Shown: positions 41,801-54,246, counted from the first letter of the stretch. The stretch is DNA of 64,000 nucleotides from Odontesthes bonariensis (GCF_027942865.1 NC_134510.1:13358743-13422742), one strand, 5' to 3'. Program-made: numbers and translations. The notes: generated by a model not told the origin, from the letters alone.

Positions 41801-44800
41801 GAAATTGTAAAAAGATTCAGAGCTGGACAAGCACCGTACTGGTAACGCTGCATGGATGGGGATCGCAGTTAAGTAGTCCCCATCAACATTTTCCACACCT
41901 GCAGGGGACAGGAAGTGTAGCTTCATGCTGACCTTGCAAATTAAAACCACCAAGCTTTGACATTGGACCAATCAGCCACAACATTAAAACGCCTGACAGG
42001 TAAAGAAAGTGACACTGCTCATCGTGTTGGATGGATCTAACTGCAGTCTGGCATTCACATTGATTTACTTTGACACTTGACACTTGACACACACAAACAC
42101 ACACACCATATGGCAAAACCACTCCCCTTACGGTGTTAACCTCCCCGAGCAGGACAGGAGTTGACTCCACAAAACTGCTTAGGAAAGGCTCAAAGAACAC
42201 ACAAAAAAAGTCTGAGGTCTTCCCCTGACCTCCAAACTCCCCAGAAACCAATCTGATGGGATCGGATCACATCCTATGAAAAAAGTCCAATCCATTCCAC
42301 CCCATACCACAACCCACAGGACCCAAAGGACACAAATGTTCAAGTACCAGACACTCCAGGACACCCTCAGATGTCCTCTGTCCACACCCTGAGGACTATG
42401 AGGAGTCAATATTAGTCAGTTGGTCATACTGCTATGTGTTTTTAGATAAAAATCTCAGATGACACATTGGTGAATTGTCAGGATTGACTCTGTATGTTTC
42501 AGTTGTGCTCCATTATAGCAGGTGCAGTGGCAGGAAGCTGGATTTTTTTTCTTTAGTTTAGTTTTCACCAATTATTGCATGGAACTGTTATAAGAATTTC
42601 CATACCAATCTGGAATGATGTTTCCTCAGGGCACAGTAAGACTTTTTTGGGGGGGGCTCATTTAACCCCATGTTTCTCTGGCATATCCGGCTTTTTTTTT
42701 TTTTGCTCCTTTGGGATCCAAACACAACACAAGGCCATTGTCCCTGTTCACTTTAGGGGGATATATGCAGAGCAGCTCTGTCCTTCCACTCAGGATGTGA
42801 CACTCAAGGGCTTTATGAGTTGAACTGAGTCATACTGCGCACCTTAAACACATTACAGACTGGGCAAACATTTCCTCTCACTGCTGCTTTGAGAGCCATG
42901 GGCACAGCCATTATATTGGACTGGAGAGCCAGCTGGTGAGGACAAATCCACAAGGATTCCCATATCCCCCTCCTGACTCTCTGGCAGCCCTGCTCCATTC
43001 ATTCAAAATTTTATATGTGCCCGCTACCTAGTAGCTGTGCTACTACCGGTTTCAAGGGAGAATTAATCGAAAACAGGTCTTATTAAAATATATTAAGACC
43101 AGTCAAACTGGATATTATGTGCACACTAAGGGCCCAGAAGGGTTGTATGTGAGCCATAGCTGACACTTGTGGCTTCTACGATCAGCGATATGTTGTTCTG
43201 TAGAGGCACTGTGTTGGTTCCAGGGGGGGATATTCACTTGAGTCAAATGTTGCATTGTGGGTAAGCAGATTTTAAGTGGGCATGAGTACAGCAGGGGGTA
43301 AAGGAGGGTTTCATTGTCCAGGAATGTTTATCCCCCACCCAGCCTTCCTTCAGTGCCGGATTATGCAGCAGCATGCCTCAGAAGCAACCTTTGCCTCCAC
43401 TTGGAGGGTCTGTGGAAGAAATATTCATTCATACATATACACATGGACAAACAGTTGTTATCCTTATAATAAGAAGCCAGGTTGATTGCTCCCTCAGGGC
43501 ATGGTGAGTGGGTGGAAGTGGAGCCGCTGCAGGAGGCTGCTGTACCTAAGTCTCGCTCACGGGGCTGGATTCTCGGGGAAAGCTGGGGCCAGTGATGCTC
43601 CCAGTGAGCGCAACACAGTCATCATCCTCAGCACAGCAGATTTTATTGGGCTGTCTGTGGGGTTGCAGAAATGTGTTTAATCAACTCAGCTATAGGGGAG
43701 GTCTTGACCTCGTGGCAGTGGTTCCCCGCCTTGATAGTGTGTGTGTTTGTGTGTCTGTCTGTGTGAGAATAGTTCACAGCCTTCGCTGTGGAGTGTGACC
43801 TGCGGTGAAGCCTCTAGTTCACACTCCACTCTCCGCTCTTGCTGGATTGGGTGATTAAGTGTAGAAAGTGATGATTAATCTTTTGGTTAAGAGGTGGAAA
43901 CAATTACAAACAAATGGGCTATTAATGAAATGTGTACATAGTGTGGCCCTCATTTTTAGAAAGGAGCAGGAAATACTAAGTGATTTAATTCTTATATTAG
44001 TATGAAGAGATGAGCAATACGAAGAAAAAATGCTTTACAGGCACCAATACATATGATCTAAAACTTTATCTGCCAAAAAGCCCACTGCCTCTCCTATCTG
44101 ACACCAGTAGGAAACCATCAGGGACCTCCACTTCCTTAAGACTTAATGTATTCCAAGAATAACTTTTTAAACATTTCCAGATGTAATATTAAATTCTTAA
44201 TTTTTACCAAAATGGAAAACAAACTTATTGAATTGGTCCATGAATTATTTGCTGGAATGTGAAGTTTTAATTTAAAGAATAAACGTAATCGTCCTATTTG
44301 ATTTCATCCAGTTCATCCTTGCTGAGATGGTAATGGTATTGCTTTCAGTTCTGTGATTGGTGTTCCTTCTGTAAAATTATAGAGGGCTAACGCTAGATCT
44401 TCTCTGAACACTTATTAAGTCATTTCGCTCCACTGTACCACTGATTTCATGGCAAAATAAAGTAAAAAAGGGCAATGGTCTCACTCAGGTTACCCATACC
44501 TGCTAACATCAGCATCGTTGCAACCTTCCTGACTTTAGAAGTTACTTCATCACAACAGCGATGTATGTGCAAAATTCCAATGTCTCAGTGAGGATCTGAA
44601 GGTCTTTTTTCATTTTATTTTTTTATTAATCCGGCTGTATAAAACTTCAACCCAAGATTGCCTACTAATCTAACGATTAAAAGCACCAACATCCTGTAAA
44701 TTCCTCAGCTTACCGCTGGAGAATTTAAGTTTGTTCTTTAAAACACTAGCTTGAAGATTTTATAGAGCTACTGTACTGTAGCGCACCAATGAACAGGCCC

Positions 44801-45794
44801 CTAATTGCTGCCTGCCTGCCTGCTCTGCATCTTCTACGTGTGTATGCGGGTATGAGTCAGATAAAATAAACCACATGTTGTGTGAGTGTGTGTGAGGAGG
44901 CTGACTAGAACCCTCTGCACTCATTTACTATCTCCTTGTGTGGTTTGGCAGCAGCTCTGTTGGTATGGGGGTGTACAACGGGCATCCGTCTGGACGTGAG
45001 GCAGGCCTGGCACATTGCACAGCCCCCTGCAAGGCTGCACGAGGGTGGGATCAGAGCAGGAGTCCGCCAGGCTCCAGACTGGTAGTCTGTGCATATGGGC
45101 ATATCCACAGCTTTGTGTACTGCAGTAATTAAATTGAAATCACAGAGGCAACCTGGCTATTGTTCCGCCTGTCCCAATGTGTTGACCTCCCTGTGTGTTC
45201 CTTCACCATTCATTGCTCCAACACATAGTCAGTGTGAGTCTGTGTGTTCCCTAATCATTTGTTTTGCAAAAATCCAACACCAGACCATTTATATTACCTT
45301 TGTGGTCACTGTAACTGTGAGGCGCGATCCAGCAAAGCTGAAGGTAACGCAATAGTATCGACGGTGTTGGCCAGAGGCCATACCTCCCTGTGTTCTTCTG
45401 GAAATAAAGTGAACCACCACAAAGCTAAGCCTGGTTTGGACTCAGACAGCAAAACACCCTTGGAAAATAATATTATGGCTGGAAGTGTTTGTTTGTTGGA
45501 GGTTAATGGAGGATATTATCTCACAAATGTCAGATTGCTGTAAACTATGCCCCAACAATCTCCCTCTCTGTTTATCAGAGTTATTGAATGAATGTTTAAA
45601 TGAACCTCAAACACACATATATACATACACATGTTGTATGCACAAAACTCCTTTTGATGCGGTACTTTCACAGTAAAAATTTATGTTAAAATGAAACATC
45701 ACTGCATTCAATTTTAATTTTTAATTACATTTTAATTTAAGACACAGGAAAAAAAACCAAAAAACTTATAAATATAAGCCAGGCAGATAAATCC
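38891..45794. other. Intergenic region between rspo2 and the hepcidin cluster
   Basis: No gene supported on either strand. It contains a short TA repeat (39369-39385), a dispersed-repeat fragment (about 41960-42410) and T-, G- and A-rich runs. The rspo2 (+) and first hepcidin (-) transcripts converge towards this interval. Confidence 0.6.
41960..42410 (-). repeat. Dispersed teleost repeat fragment, unclassified
   Basis: Begins with a CCAATCAGCCACAACATTAA segment that I recognise from a widespread fish interspersed repeat. On the minus strand it continues with a GAGGGTGTCCTGGAGTGTCT-like block. The latter is shared with the hepcidin spacer copies at 59711-59980 and 63054-63320, where GAGGGTGTCCAGGAGTGTG is seen. 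No intact ends or coding frame are visible; the class is not assigned. Confidence 0.5.
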
Positions 45795-46325
45795 TCAGGT
45801 ACAGCACATGCCGCAGACACCAATGTTGCAGCAGCCACAGCAGAACTGGCATCTAATGGGGGCAGCAGAACTCCTTCCCCTGATGTCATATGGCATCTGT
45901 GTGACAGACAAGAGACATGGGTCAGGTTATTCATTCTTACCAAATTCTCATATGCAGTATTTCAGGGCTTATTCATTGGGATAAACACACTGAATTTAAA
46001 TTATCACTTGAATTGAACATGTTGAATGACATATTCCTATGTAATCATCTGAGCATACCATCCATGTTTCCACTGATGTCTCCTCTTGTGAGGCAGCTGG
46101 ACTGTTGGCGCTTGTTGCCTCCTCCGGCTCCGACACCTGTTGATGAGTTGTGCACATTTAGGAACAACATTATATCATTCTAAAACAGAAAAGAACAGTC
46201 GCCTACAGAACAAATGAGCAAAGTAAACATTTGAATATATTTACTTTGGGAAGTGGTGAGGACGAGTTCCTCTGAAAGCAGATAAAGGTGAGTGCAAAAA
46301 CAACTGCAACTCTCAATGTCCTCAT
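45795..46325 (-). CDS. hamp2: Hepcidin (type 2), eight cysteines, furin site weakened
   Basis: Three exons on the minus strand: 46245-46325 (27 codons), 46059-46136 (26) and 45795-45896 (33 plus stop), giving 86 residues. Donors are GTAAAT and GTATGC; acceptors end ACAG. The signal peptide starts MRTLRVAVVFALTFIC. The pro-region starts VSEPEEATSANSP. The mature part has PIRCQFCCGCCNIGVCGMCC-T, the full eight-cysteine hepcidin pattern with four residues between C5 and C6. The usual R-x-K-R before the mature peptide is reduced to RGR (MPYDIRGRSS), apparently by loss of one codon, so proprotein processing may be impaired. No Q-S-H-x-S hamp1 N-terminus. It is the most diverged gene of the cluster in the signal and pro-regions. 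Secreted peptide; antimicrobial or ferroportin-related function is inferred from the family. Confidence 0.9.
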
Positions 46326-46413
46326 TTTCTGAGCAGCTTGTCAAAAGATTCGACTCTTGGTTCTGCAGTCAGCTCGTGTGTGTGTGATCATTCAGAGTAT
46401 GAATCGTAATTGT

Positions 46414-46420
46414 ATTTATA
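46414..46420 (-). promoter_or_regulatory. TATA box of hepcidin gene 1
   Basis: Minus strand reads GAGTATAAATACA about 90 bp upstream of the ATG, the same context as in the other hepcidin genes of the cluster. Confidence 0.7.
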
Positions 46421-46508
46421 CTCAACCTGGGATAATGTTGCCTCATCAGTGACATACTTGCCTCCATAGAGGGGGCCAAATACCTCCTGTGATGTTGCAA
46501 TGGTTGTA

Positions 46509-46517
46509 GGAAATTCC
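46509..46517 (-). promoter_or_regulatory. kappa-B-like site upstream of hepcidin gene 1
   Basis: Minus strand AGGAATTTCC, one base from an NF-kappa-B consensus, about 185 bp upstream of the ATG. Similar motifs occur at similar distances in three sibling genes. Confidence 0.4.
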
Positions 46518-47240
46518 TGTGGACTAGGAATGTTCTGCATGGACAGGTTACTTCCCACGTTTGTATATGTTGTGCATTCATGTGTTACAAATACTTCTAC
46601 AGAATCAATAGTTTTAGGTGAAACTATAAAAAAGATTAACATTAAGACATGAATCTTCACATAGTGAGGTGCACATCTGCATCGACTTACAGTTGACTGA
46701 ATTGCAGATTTTAAAACTATTCCACGAATGTTTCTTTTTGTTGTTGTTTAATATAAAATCAAAACATCAGATTACAATACAAAAACTGACCTTAAATAAA
46801 GTCGGCACGTCTTGAAAATCTTATTTACCATGTGTCTATCTGTAACAAAATGAAGAACCTAACATCCAAAAAAATATGTTACCTAATCGACAAACTTGCT
46901 GATCTTTCACACGATACCATTTTCAATTGATTCAATATCACATGTGCACTGCGTCATATGTATGTCAATATGAGCATCTTGAGATTGTGTGTCAATGTGA
47001 GGTTCAAGCTGTAAATAAATACGGAAATCAATGATGGTACGAGTTATTTAAAACAGCTGTGTGCAGTTAACCCAGGTCAGATGCCATTGAATTTTTAATA
47101 CCAAACATCTTGTGTCACACTATTCTGTCTCACGAACTGATAACCCTTCTGATCCTTCGTACTCAATTCAAGTGATCAAGTCAGCAAATACTACAATGAA
47201 TGGCTCCATATCTGTTAGACTATAGCATGATATAATTATT

Positions 47241-47242
<2 letters not shown>

Positions 47243-47293
<51 letters not shown>

Positions 47294-47303
47294 GTGTATA
47301 TAC
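47243..47303. repeat. TA microsatellite
   Basis: About 60 bp of alternating TA with a few CA and TG interruptions. Confidence 0.9.
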
Positions 47304-49219
47304 TTTTTTTTTTGCTATCGTGAAACGGTGGCATTGACTTCAGCACCTTTTTAAATATTGCAATAAGCTGTTATGGGATATGTTCCCCGACTTTATATAA
47401 AAAATACTGGTAACTTCTAACTGGCTGAAGTATTCTAGTAGAGGGCAGCTGTCACAGCAAAGATGATTTAATCAGCACCCATTTCCTTTACATCAGAACT
47501 ACTCTTTTGCTTTTCATGTCTGATGCGACTTTCTACCTTGTAGGTTATAACAATTAAGTTTGAAATTAAATATTTAGTGGTTTAAGATACTTTAGCTGGA
47601 CCAGGTCTTCCAACCCATTCAACCTCATGGGTCCATCATACCAGGAAAGTGGATCTTGCGTTATTCATTGGATCTAAATGCACAAATTCAGAGGAAGAAG
47701 GCGGCATTCAGCACTCTCTTAAACACAAGTTTTTTGGATGCACTGTGTGCAGGGAAAGACATTTGACTTCACATATGCTTCTGGAAGCACAAATGTGACT
47801 GTGTGTGGCATTCCTTTTAGACAGGAGGATAAAGAGCCCATAGATTTTATGGACTTCCAGATGGGATGTAGAACAGTTTGAGATTGATTGCAGATAGCAT
47901 TTCACTCCGTGCAGTGGCTTATACTGCCAGGACGCCAATTTACAAGAATTATTAACACACAGTGCAGGAGCACGAAGGTACAGTAACTGTGCAAGGTATG
48001 TGTTTTTTCTAATTTAACTGTTTGTCTTGCATTTATTTCTTGATTTAGCCTTCGTCATCAAATCCAGAATTGCCATTTTGTTGGCTAATTTGTCATGACT
48101 AATGGTCCATCAGCTGATAAATGGAGCATCGCGTTAGTTCTGGCAGACCACGTAGTCAACGCGCCCTTTGCCTCTTGGCTGACGCCGACCCAACCCTTAT
48201 GATCAGCTGCGCTCGCAATTGGATGCTGGCATTTGGGGCACTTCATTTAAACTTGGTTTGCTGTCACTGCTTTTTTTTGCTCTCTGCTTGCACCCACCAC
48301 CTCCCCTGCTCCACCGACTTCTCATTGCCAACAATGTCATACTGTTGTTCATTGTTGCTTGCTCTGTTCTAGGGGGTTTGTTGCCTTTACAGCAAATGGA
48401 AGGCACTCCACCTGAGGATGCTGCTGTTCCCTGTCTGGCTTCAATGGAGTTAATGGAAAAGTCGGGAACTTCCTCCGAACAGAGCCATACCGCCAAACAT
48501 AATTGTATGCATTCAGAATAAGCTTCTGAAATTCATCTCTGTTTCTCGTCTCGTTTTGACGAGAGTGGTTCTGACAGAACTGAGTATTAGGTTATGATTC
48601 CTGTTTAACTCACCAGCACACACGCTCAGTTCACCACAGATAACACCACAAGTTTTTTTTTTTTTTTTAAATCTAACTAATAATGGTGGTCTGCCATGTA
48701 TGTGTGCATTTATATTTGTTTATATACTGTTCTCCCACTCTGGCCTCATAACTCACAGTACTACGTCCACATGCATTCAGGAACAAGCCTGCAAGGGGTA
48801 AAAAAAATGCTTGAATGCCAGATAAAACTAACTGGGATTTCAGTGTTTCGTTTTAAAATTGGTTGACGCAGTCTAGACTTGTAAGAGCTTTTTCTCACAC
48901 AAAAAAAAATCTGTTATAACATCAACATGTCAAAACACACTCTTCAGTTCATTTGTTAGTTGAGTTTTCCAATCTCATATTTCATGGATGTGTTTTTCAA
49001 ACATTTTTATGTTTTATTTCAAATGTTGTAAATATGGGACTCAGCCTGCTGTGTGCTTCCAACAAGATGGCTCTTGAACGTCATTGAGCTGGCAAATGAA
49101 TAAATAAATGCAAAAAAGTGATAATGTTGCGGTAATATTATTGTGGACACGATAACTGGAGTATGACATCAGGAAGTGTTATCAACTCACAAAATGAAAT
49201 ACAGTTCCAAGTATTAGAG

Positions 49220-49560
49220 TAGATTTATGATGGGTATTTTCTCATTTCTTAAAACTTGGAACACTTTGTGAAATATGAAAAAAATAAAAACAGAATGCAA
49301 TGATTTGCTAATACAATGTTTTATTCACAATATTGAAAAGATATCAGATAAAATATGACATTTTATTATTTCATAAAAAATCATACACCCGTCCCGAATT
49401 TGATGGCGGCAACAGATCCAAAAAAAGCTGCAAGAGTGAACAAAGAAACAAAAAGGCTGGCAAGAAACTGTTACTACAAAGAAGCAGCTGGGGGAGCACG
49501 TTGCAACAAAAAAGGTAAAATGGCAACAGGCCAGTAACATGACCGGGTATAAAAAGTTAA
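49220..49560. repeat. Dispersed teleost repeat fragment, probably DNA-transposon derived
   Basis: Segments AGAATGCAATGATTTGC, TTTTATTCACAATATTGAA, AATTTGATGGCGGCAACA and AACATGACCGGGTATAAAAA occur in the order I recall from a very common fish interspersed repeat. No ends can be defined and no transposase is encoded. Identification is from memory and needs a library search. Confidence 0.5.
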
Positions 49561-49736
49561 CCTTAGACAGGTAGAAATTGGGATGTGCACCAGTTTTGGG
49601 AATTTATACATTGCAGTTTGTGAAATTAATTTAGTTCATTTCATTGAGAATTTTACCAATGCACTTTTCCTTTTTCAACATACATGACAATGAAAATTCA
49701 GAACAAAAAGAAGTTTACACAGTCTTATTTTAATGT

Positions 49737-49742
49737 TTTATT
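49737..49742 (-). promoter_or_regulatory. Poly(A) signal of the six-cysteine hepcidin gene
   Basis: Minus strand AATAAA about 115 bp after the stop codon. Confidence 0.55.
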
Positions 49743-49854
49743 TTTCACGCTGTCTGCAGACACTTGAACTCTTTCGATCATGTGATTACATCATCACCAA
49801 ATTCTGTAACATCTCCAAGGTTTCAAGGAAATGACAAAGAAAAAGAATATCAAG

Positions 49855-50298
49855 CTAAGCATAGCAGCATTTAGTGCAGACACCATCAGTGCAACATCTG
49901 TAACAATAGGCGCCACGCCTTTTCCTGCCTTTAAACAGCATCTGTATGACAGAAAAGAGACATGAGAACAATATTCATCTCCTGCATTATCAAATACACT
50001 TTGTGGGACAGAAATATCTAAATTAGCTCACTGATTAATCTAACTTGACATACCTTCGGCATTTCGAAAATCACCTCCTCATCTGCAGCAGCTGGAGCAT
50101 CGACACTCATTGGCTCCTCCATCTCTTGGCCCTGTTGATGAGTTGGACATGTTTACAGTTGGAACCACATTTGAGCCATTTGCTGCTAAAAGTTTTGGGA
50201 CTATTTCTTACTTCAGTAACTGGTACAGCAGAGCTCTCCTGGGTACAGATGAATGTGAGCGCGATGGCCACTGCAACTGCAACGGTGAAAGTCTTCAT
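49855..50298 (-). CDS. hamp: Hepcidin-like peptide with six cysteines
   Basis: Exons on the minus strand: 50212-50298 (29 codons), 50054-50131 (26) and 49855-49941 (28 plus TAG), total 83 residues. Donors are GTAAGA and GTATGT. The signal peptide is MKTFTVAVAVAIALTFIC and the pro-region begins AVPVTE then GQEMEEPMSVDAP. Exon 3 starts MLFKGRKRRGAY; RKRR is a good furin site. The mature part is only about 19-20 residues, with CYRCCTDGVCTKCC ending YA. Compared with the canonical C-xx-CC-x-CC-x4-C-xx-CC pattern, one x-C-C triplet is missing, which removes two cysteines without breaking the frame. Splice sites, TATA-like box and poly(A) signal are intact, so I call it a gene, not a pseudogene. 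It was probably derived from a type-2 hepcidin. Confidence 0.85.
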
Positions 50299-50417
50299 CT
50301 TAGGTCAATTTGAGAAGCTGAAGTATTTTAGTGGACCAGATTTCTCTTGATCCCAATGACTGTTGTTGGCTCCTTGGACTTCTCCTGGCTGATAGCTGAG
50401 TGTGGAAGCTGAGCTGG

Positions 50418-50425
50418 TATTTAAA
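50418..50425 (-). promoter_or_regulatory. TATA-like box of the six-cysteine hepcidin gene
   Basis: Minus strand TTTAAATACCAGC, aligned with TATAAATACCAGC in the 56.3 and 61.1 kb genes, about 120 bp before the ATG. Confidence 0.6.
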
Positions 50426-50483
50426 CTCACTTTGGCAGCTGTTGTCTCATCCCTGTCCCTATCCGATGCTGGGAATGTGTGTG

Positions 50484-50493
50484 GGGAAATTTC
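50484..50493. promoter_or_regulatory. kappa-B-like site upstream of the six-cysteine hepcidin gene
   Basis: GGGAAATTTC on the plus strand followed by AAAAGAATGG, the same block as in the 56.3 kb gene (57062) and, inverted, the 61.1 kb gene (60869). Confidence 0.4.
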
Positions 50494-52572
50494 AAAAGAA
50501 TGGTAAATCCTGAGCTTTTGGATGTTTTTTCTGTTCAATCATTAACTTTTGCATTTATCTGAGTTCAGATGAGCGCTATTATGTAATTTGATTGAAATTT
50601 TATGCCTGATCTTCAGTATTTTCTCTATAAAAAAAAGGAAAAGGAGAGCATGATTCCCATCTACTTGGTCTCATATGGCAAAATAATGTGTGTGAAATAA
50701 TCACAAAACCAAACTGTTACGCCTTTAACGTCTGTCATGATGTTGTCTTAGTGACAATATGTGAAACAGTGACAAACGGTGACGGAGAGCAGAAAAGACA
50801 GTGGGGAAAAAGAGAAAACCCATTGCAAAACAAACTTGTTTTAAATTAAGGTTGGTAAGAGATACTTAGTTTTTCAACTGAACCCAACCAAGACCTTTTA
50901 CCTCCAAATACAGAGTCTGTCACCTGCTGAGTGTGATGCAACAGTCATTTAAGTGCTTGATGTACTGCAGTGAAGACTTTAAAGTCCTCGAGGTAGCTGT
51001 TTTCATGTCCATTAGCATGAAAAAAAGAAAAACAGCAACAATGATGCCCAGACATAAATGAACAGATTCCGTTTTCAGGGTTTGCTGCGAGACTGGGTTG
51101 TTCATATACAAATAAGAAAATAGCAGCTTGTTTTCAAAGGAAAATCAGACTGACAAGAGTCAGACACACTATCTTTTGCAATGACTGAAATCCCCAACCT
51201 TGCTCTTTTTTTCCCAAAAAGCCTTTTTGACCTGTGTACAGGTCATGTGACAACCAAACTGTCAATAAACAGTCCAGTGTGTGTTCACATGTGAGGAAAT
51301 TTGGGATATTTATCAATTAAAGGGGGAGTCTTAACTCACCTTTGAACCTCTGTGTCATTATGTAAGCCGACACAGATATTTGTCATTTAATCTTTTTCAT
51401 CATTTTTTTTATTAATTAAATCTTATTGTTTCTTCCTCGTGTTTAAAGCTTATTGCTCTTTGAATATTGATAATAAATACGTAAAAATGTAATACTCAAA
51501 ACATGAAAAAGCACTGTGTAGGCACAGTGTTTAGCTTGATCCAAACATTTCTAACTGGCAGATTTGTTCAGTTTTAGGTTTTTGTGGGAAAATTGAGGGA
51601 TGATTTTTTTTTTTTGCTTCTTATCCGTGTTTTCAAACATGTGATATTGAGGAAAAACATTCTTCTTTCTGTGCTTTTTGCAGCATCTGGTTGTTTAAAA
51701 AAAACAGACATTTAATGTGTCATAGTTGGAAATGCAGTGATGTTTCCAATGACATTAAAAGAAGCATGTTGTTCCCTTTTATGGGTTCTCTGGTTGTCAT
51801 CATGTCTAGCTGAGCTGTTAGCCATCATATTCAAAGATTAGCATATAAGTTGTATGAATACCAGGTGAAAATAAGTAAGCTTGACAGTAGAAACAAAATA
51901 TCCACACACTTTGTTTTAGTACTGATGAGATTTATTCTGCCCTACAAAGGCAAAGAGCAGTATGTGATTTTTTTCAAAAAAAAATTTTTTTGCAGAAATT
52001 CAAAGTGCAGGGTCAGCTCTTCAATCTGTTAAAATTGTATGTTGATCAATAAACAGTTTCATGTAAATATTTGTGATTTTAATTTGCAGTGTGTATAGAA
52101 AAGTAGAGTAAAACCAAGCCAAAGTGCAGTATGTGTCTTTGCTGCAGTTTGCCTTGGTTCTACATGCTTTTACTGCAGTTTGCCTTGGTTCCAGTCATAT
52201 TTTAAACCCATTTCGTCTGTTTCATTTGTCTAATATAGATGAAATAAATGAAATAAATACAACTGACTCTGTTAGCCTTGATATTACAGCTATGTGAATG
52301 CTAACAAGTGTGTATACACTTTCTAGAAAGTGTCAGGCAACACACCTTAAGTATGGCATTTAAAGAAATTGAGAAATTGTAATTACACTTGTTTTGTCTT
52401 GTGCTAGGTTCAACTAGCTAGCTTGCTAACTAGTGTTTCTCATATGCTTGGTAGCTAGAGAGACAGAGAAATCAGAGAGAACTTGTGTATTATTACAAAT
52501 TGCTCCATTAGTTTCCAGTTATACAAAGGTGGTAATTGGAAATTAACTGTTAACCAGGGAATTAAATAACAG

Positions 52573-52747
<175 letters not shown>

Positions 52748-53011
52748 TTGGAGGTGACCCTGCCCACACTTTCAATTCAATACTTTTATCTTTGCATGTT
52801 TCATATACGTAACTAAAATACAACAATATAATAATTCTTGTCTCTTTTCTTGTGAAATATATTTATAATTCCAAGGTGGATGAAAACTGAGCTGTACAGA
52901 CTTACTGACAGTATATAAAGAAGATAGAAGGTATACAAAATCAAGAAAAGTATACAGAGTGTGTTTTCACTGCATAACACAGTGGTATGTCATTTCATTA
53001 CAGTGATTCCC

Positions 53012-53113
53012 TGTGTGTGTGTGTGTGTGTGTGTCTGTGTGTGTGTGTATAGACACACACGTGTGTGTGTGTCTGTGTGTGTGTGCGCGCGCACACGTGC
53101 ATGCGTGTGTGTC

Positions 53114-53147
<34 letters not shown>
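53012..53147. repeat. GT/CA repeat folded as a palindrome
   Basis: A GT tract, then 53041-53061 (ending TATAGACACACACG), a core of GT and GCGCGC, then its perfect reverse complement at 53104-53124, then a CA tract. Alternating purine-pyrimidine throughout. Confidence 0.9.
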
Positions 53148-53149
<2 letters not shown>

Positions 53150-53158
53150 GTAATTTAA

Positions 53159-53542
53159 AGGCATGGTTGGTAATCCTGTTCAGAAACACATTTTGTAATA
53201 CTGGGTGAAATGGTCCGTCTGTCCTGAGAGAAATCTATACAAGATGTATTTAGAAAAAGGGACGAAAATAATCAGACCTCTGTGGCAGCTGCAGGACTGA
53301 GAAAAAGCTGAAAAAGCGTCCCGCTGATCTCGGATTGGAGCGCCTACAAAAACCAATCAGATGCCTCTGCTTTCTGCCTACGCCCCCCTCTGTCGGCTCC
53401 CTGCTCCGTGTGCGCATGCGGTTCTACCGGCTTTGGATGAAGCACTGACGGAATGGGGAGGGGGGGGTGGAGCTTAGAGGAGGGGACACTTTCGAATCTT
53501 GCTAGCTCTCTTGCTAGCTCTCTAGGATTACCTACCATAGCT
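53159..53542. mobile_element. TTAA-flanked MITE, about 384 bp
   Basis: The left end AGGCATGGTTGGTAATCC and the reverse complement of the right end AGCTATGGTAGGTAATCC form an imperfect 18-bp inverted repeat. TTAA flanks both ends (53155-53158 and 53543-53546). No coding capacity. piggyBac-type target site. Confidence 0.78.
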
Positions 53543-53546
53543 TTAA

Positions 53547-54246
53547 TATCCAATAAGGGTAATAGGCTGTTGTTAATGAGCATATACTTTCAGAAATGAG
53601 TTGCTTGGTTAAATTCTGTCAAAGATCATATTTCGGTATGCAGCAAGACGATATCTCTGACATTATGATGCAAAAATATAATCTTGCTTCATTTTTACAC
53701 TAATGTTTACAAAATACACATTTGTTCCATTGCTTAGGCATCAAGGAACATTTTTACATCAAAAATATTGTGCGTGCCTACTGATTTTTCCATAAAAAGA
53801 GTGATTATGGTCATCTTACTGCAATACCTTAATGTATGCTTGTGTAATTTTAAGCAGTAATACAAAGGCAAAACGCAGTATAGCCTATAAAATTACCAGA
53901 TTTTGCAAAAATGTAAAAAAACTAAAAGGGTGGTGTTCACCTCACTTTAATCTATCTAATAATACATTTTGTTGTTAAATATAATTTAAAACTTTTACTT
54001 GGTGTAAAAAAAACACAAAAAGCTGTTTTTCTCAGTTTGGGGTTTTTGCACTTACTGCTCTTTGGCTTTGTAGGGCAGTATTGTTCACACACTGTTCAGG
54101 TATTTAGAAACCCTTTAAAATCCATTCATACATTTCTAGCAACATTCTCAAAACATTAGATGTGTCATGAATAGAATTCAAAGAAGTATGCTTTTTAATG
54201 ACAAGAAAAAAGACATTTGAAGCCAACGTTCCATCAGCAGGAAGCC
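53547..54246. other. Spacer before the four-cysteine hepcidin gene
   Basis: AT-rich, nothing coding seen. An ATTAAA hexamer on the minus strand at 54194-54199 could serve as the poly(A) signal of the next gene. Confidence 0.5.

Larger units (their letters stand above)
46520..49736. other. Spacer between hepcidin genes 1 and 2
   Basis: No gene supported. It holds a TA microsatellite (47243-47303) and a dispersed-repeat fragment (about 49220-49560). The open stretch at 48219-48521 has a hydrophobic start but no family I recognise. Confidence 0.55.

Noticed and set aside
48219-48521. 100-codon frame with a hydrophobic leucine-rich start
   Set aside because: Looks signal-peptide-like, but the rest has no family resemblance and there is no exon structure or upstream signal that supports it.
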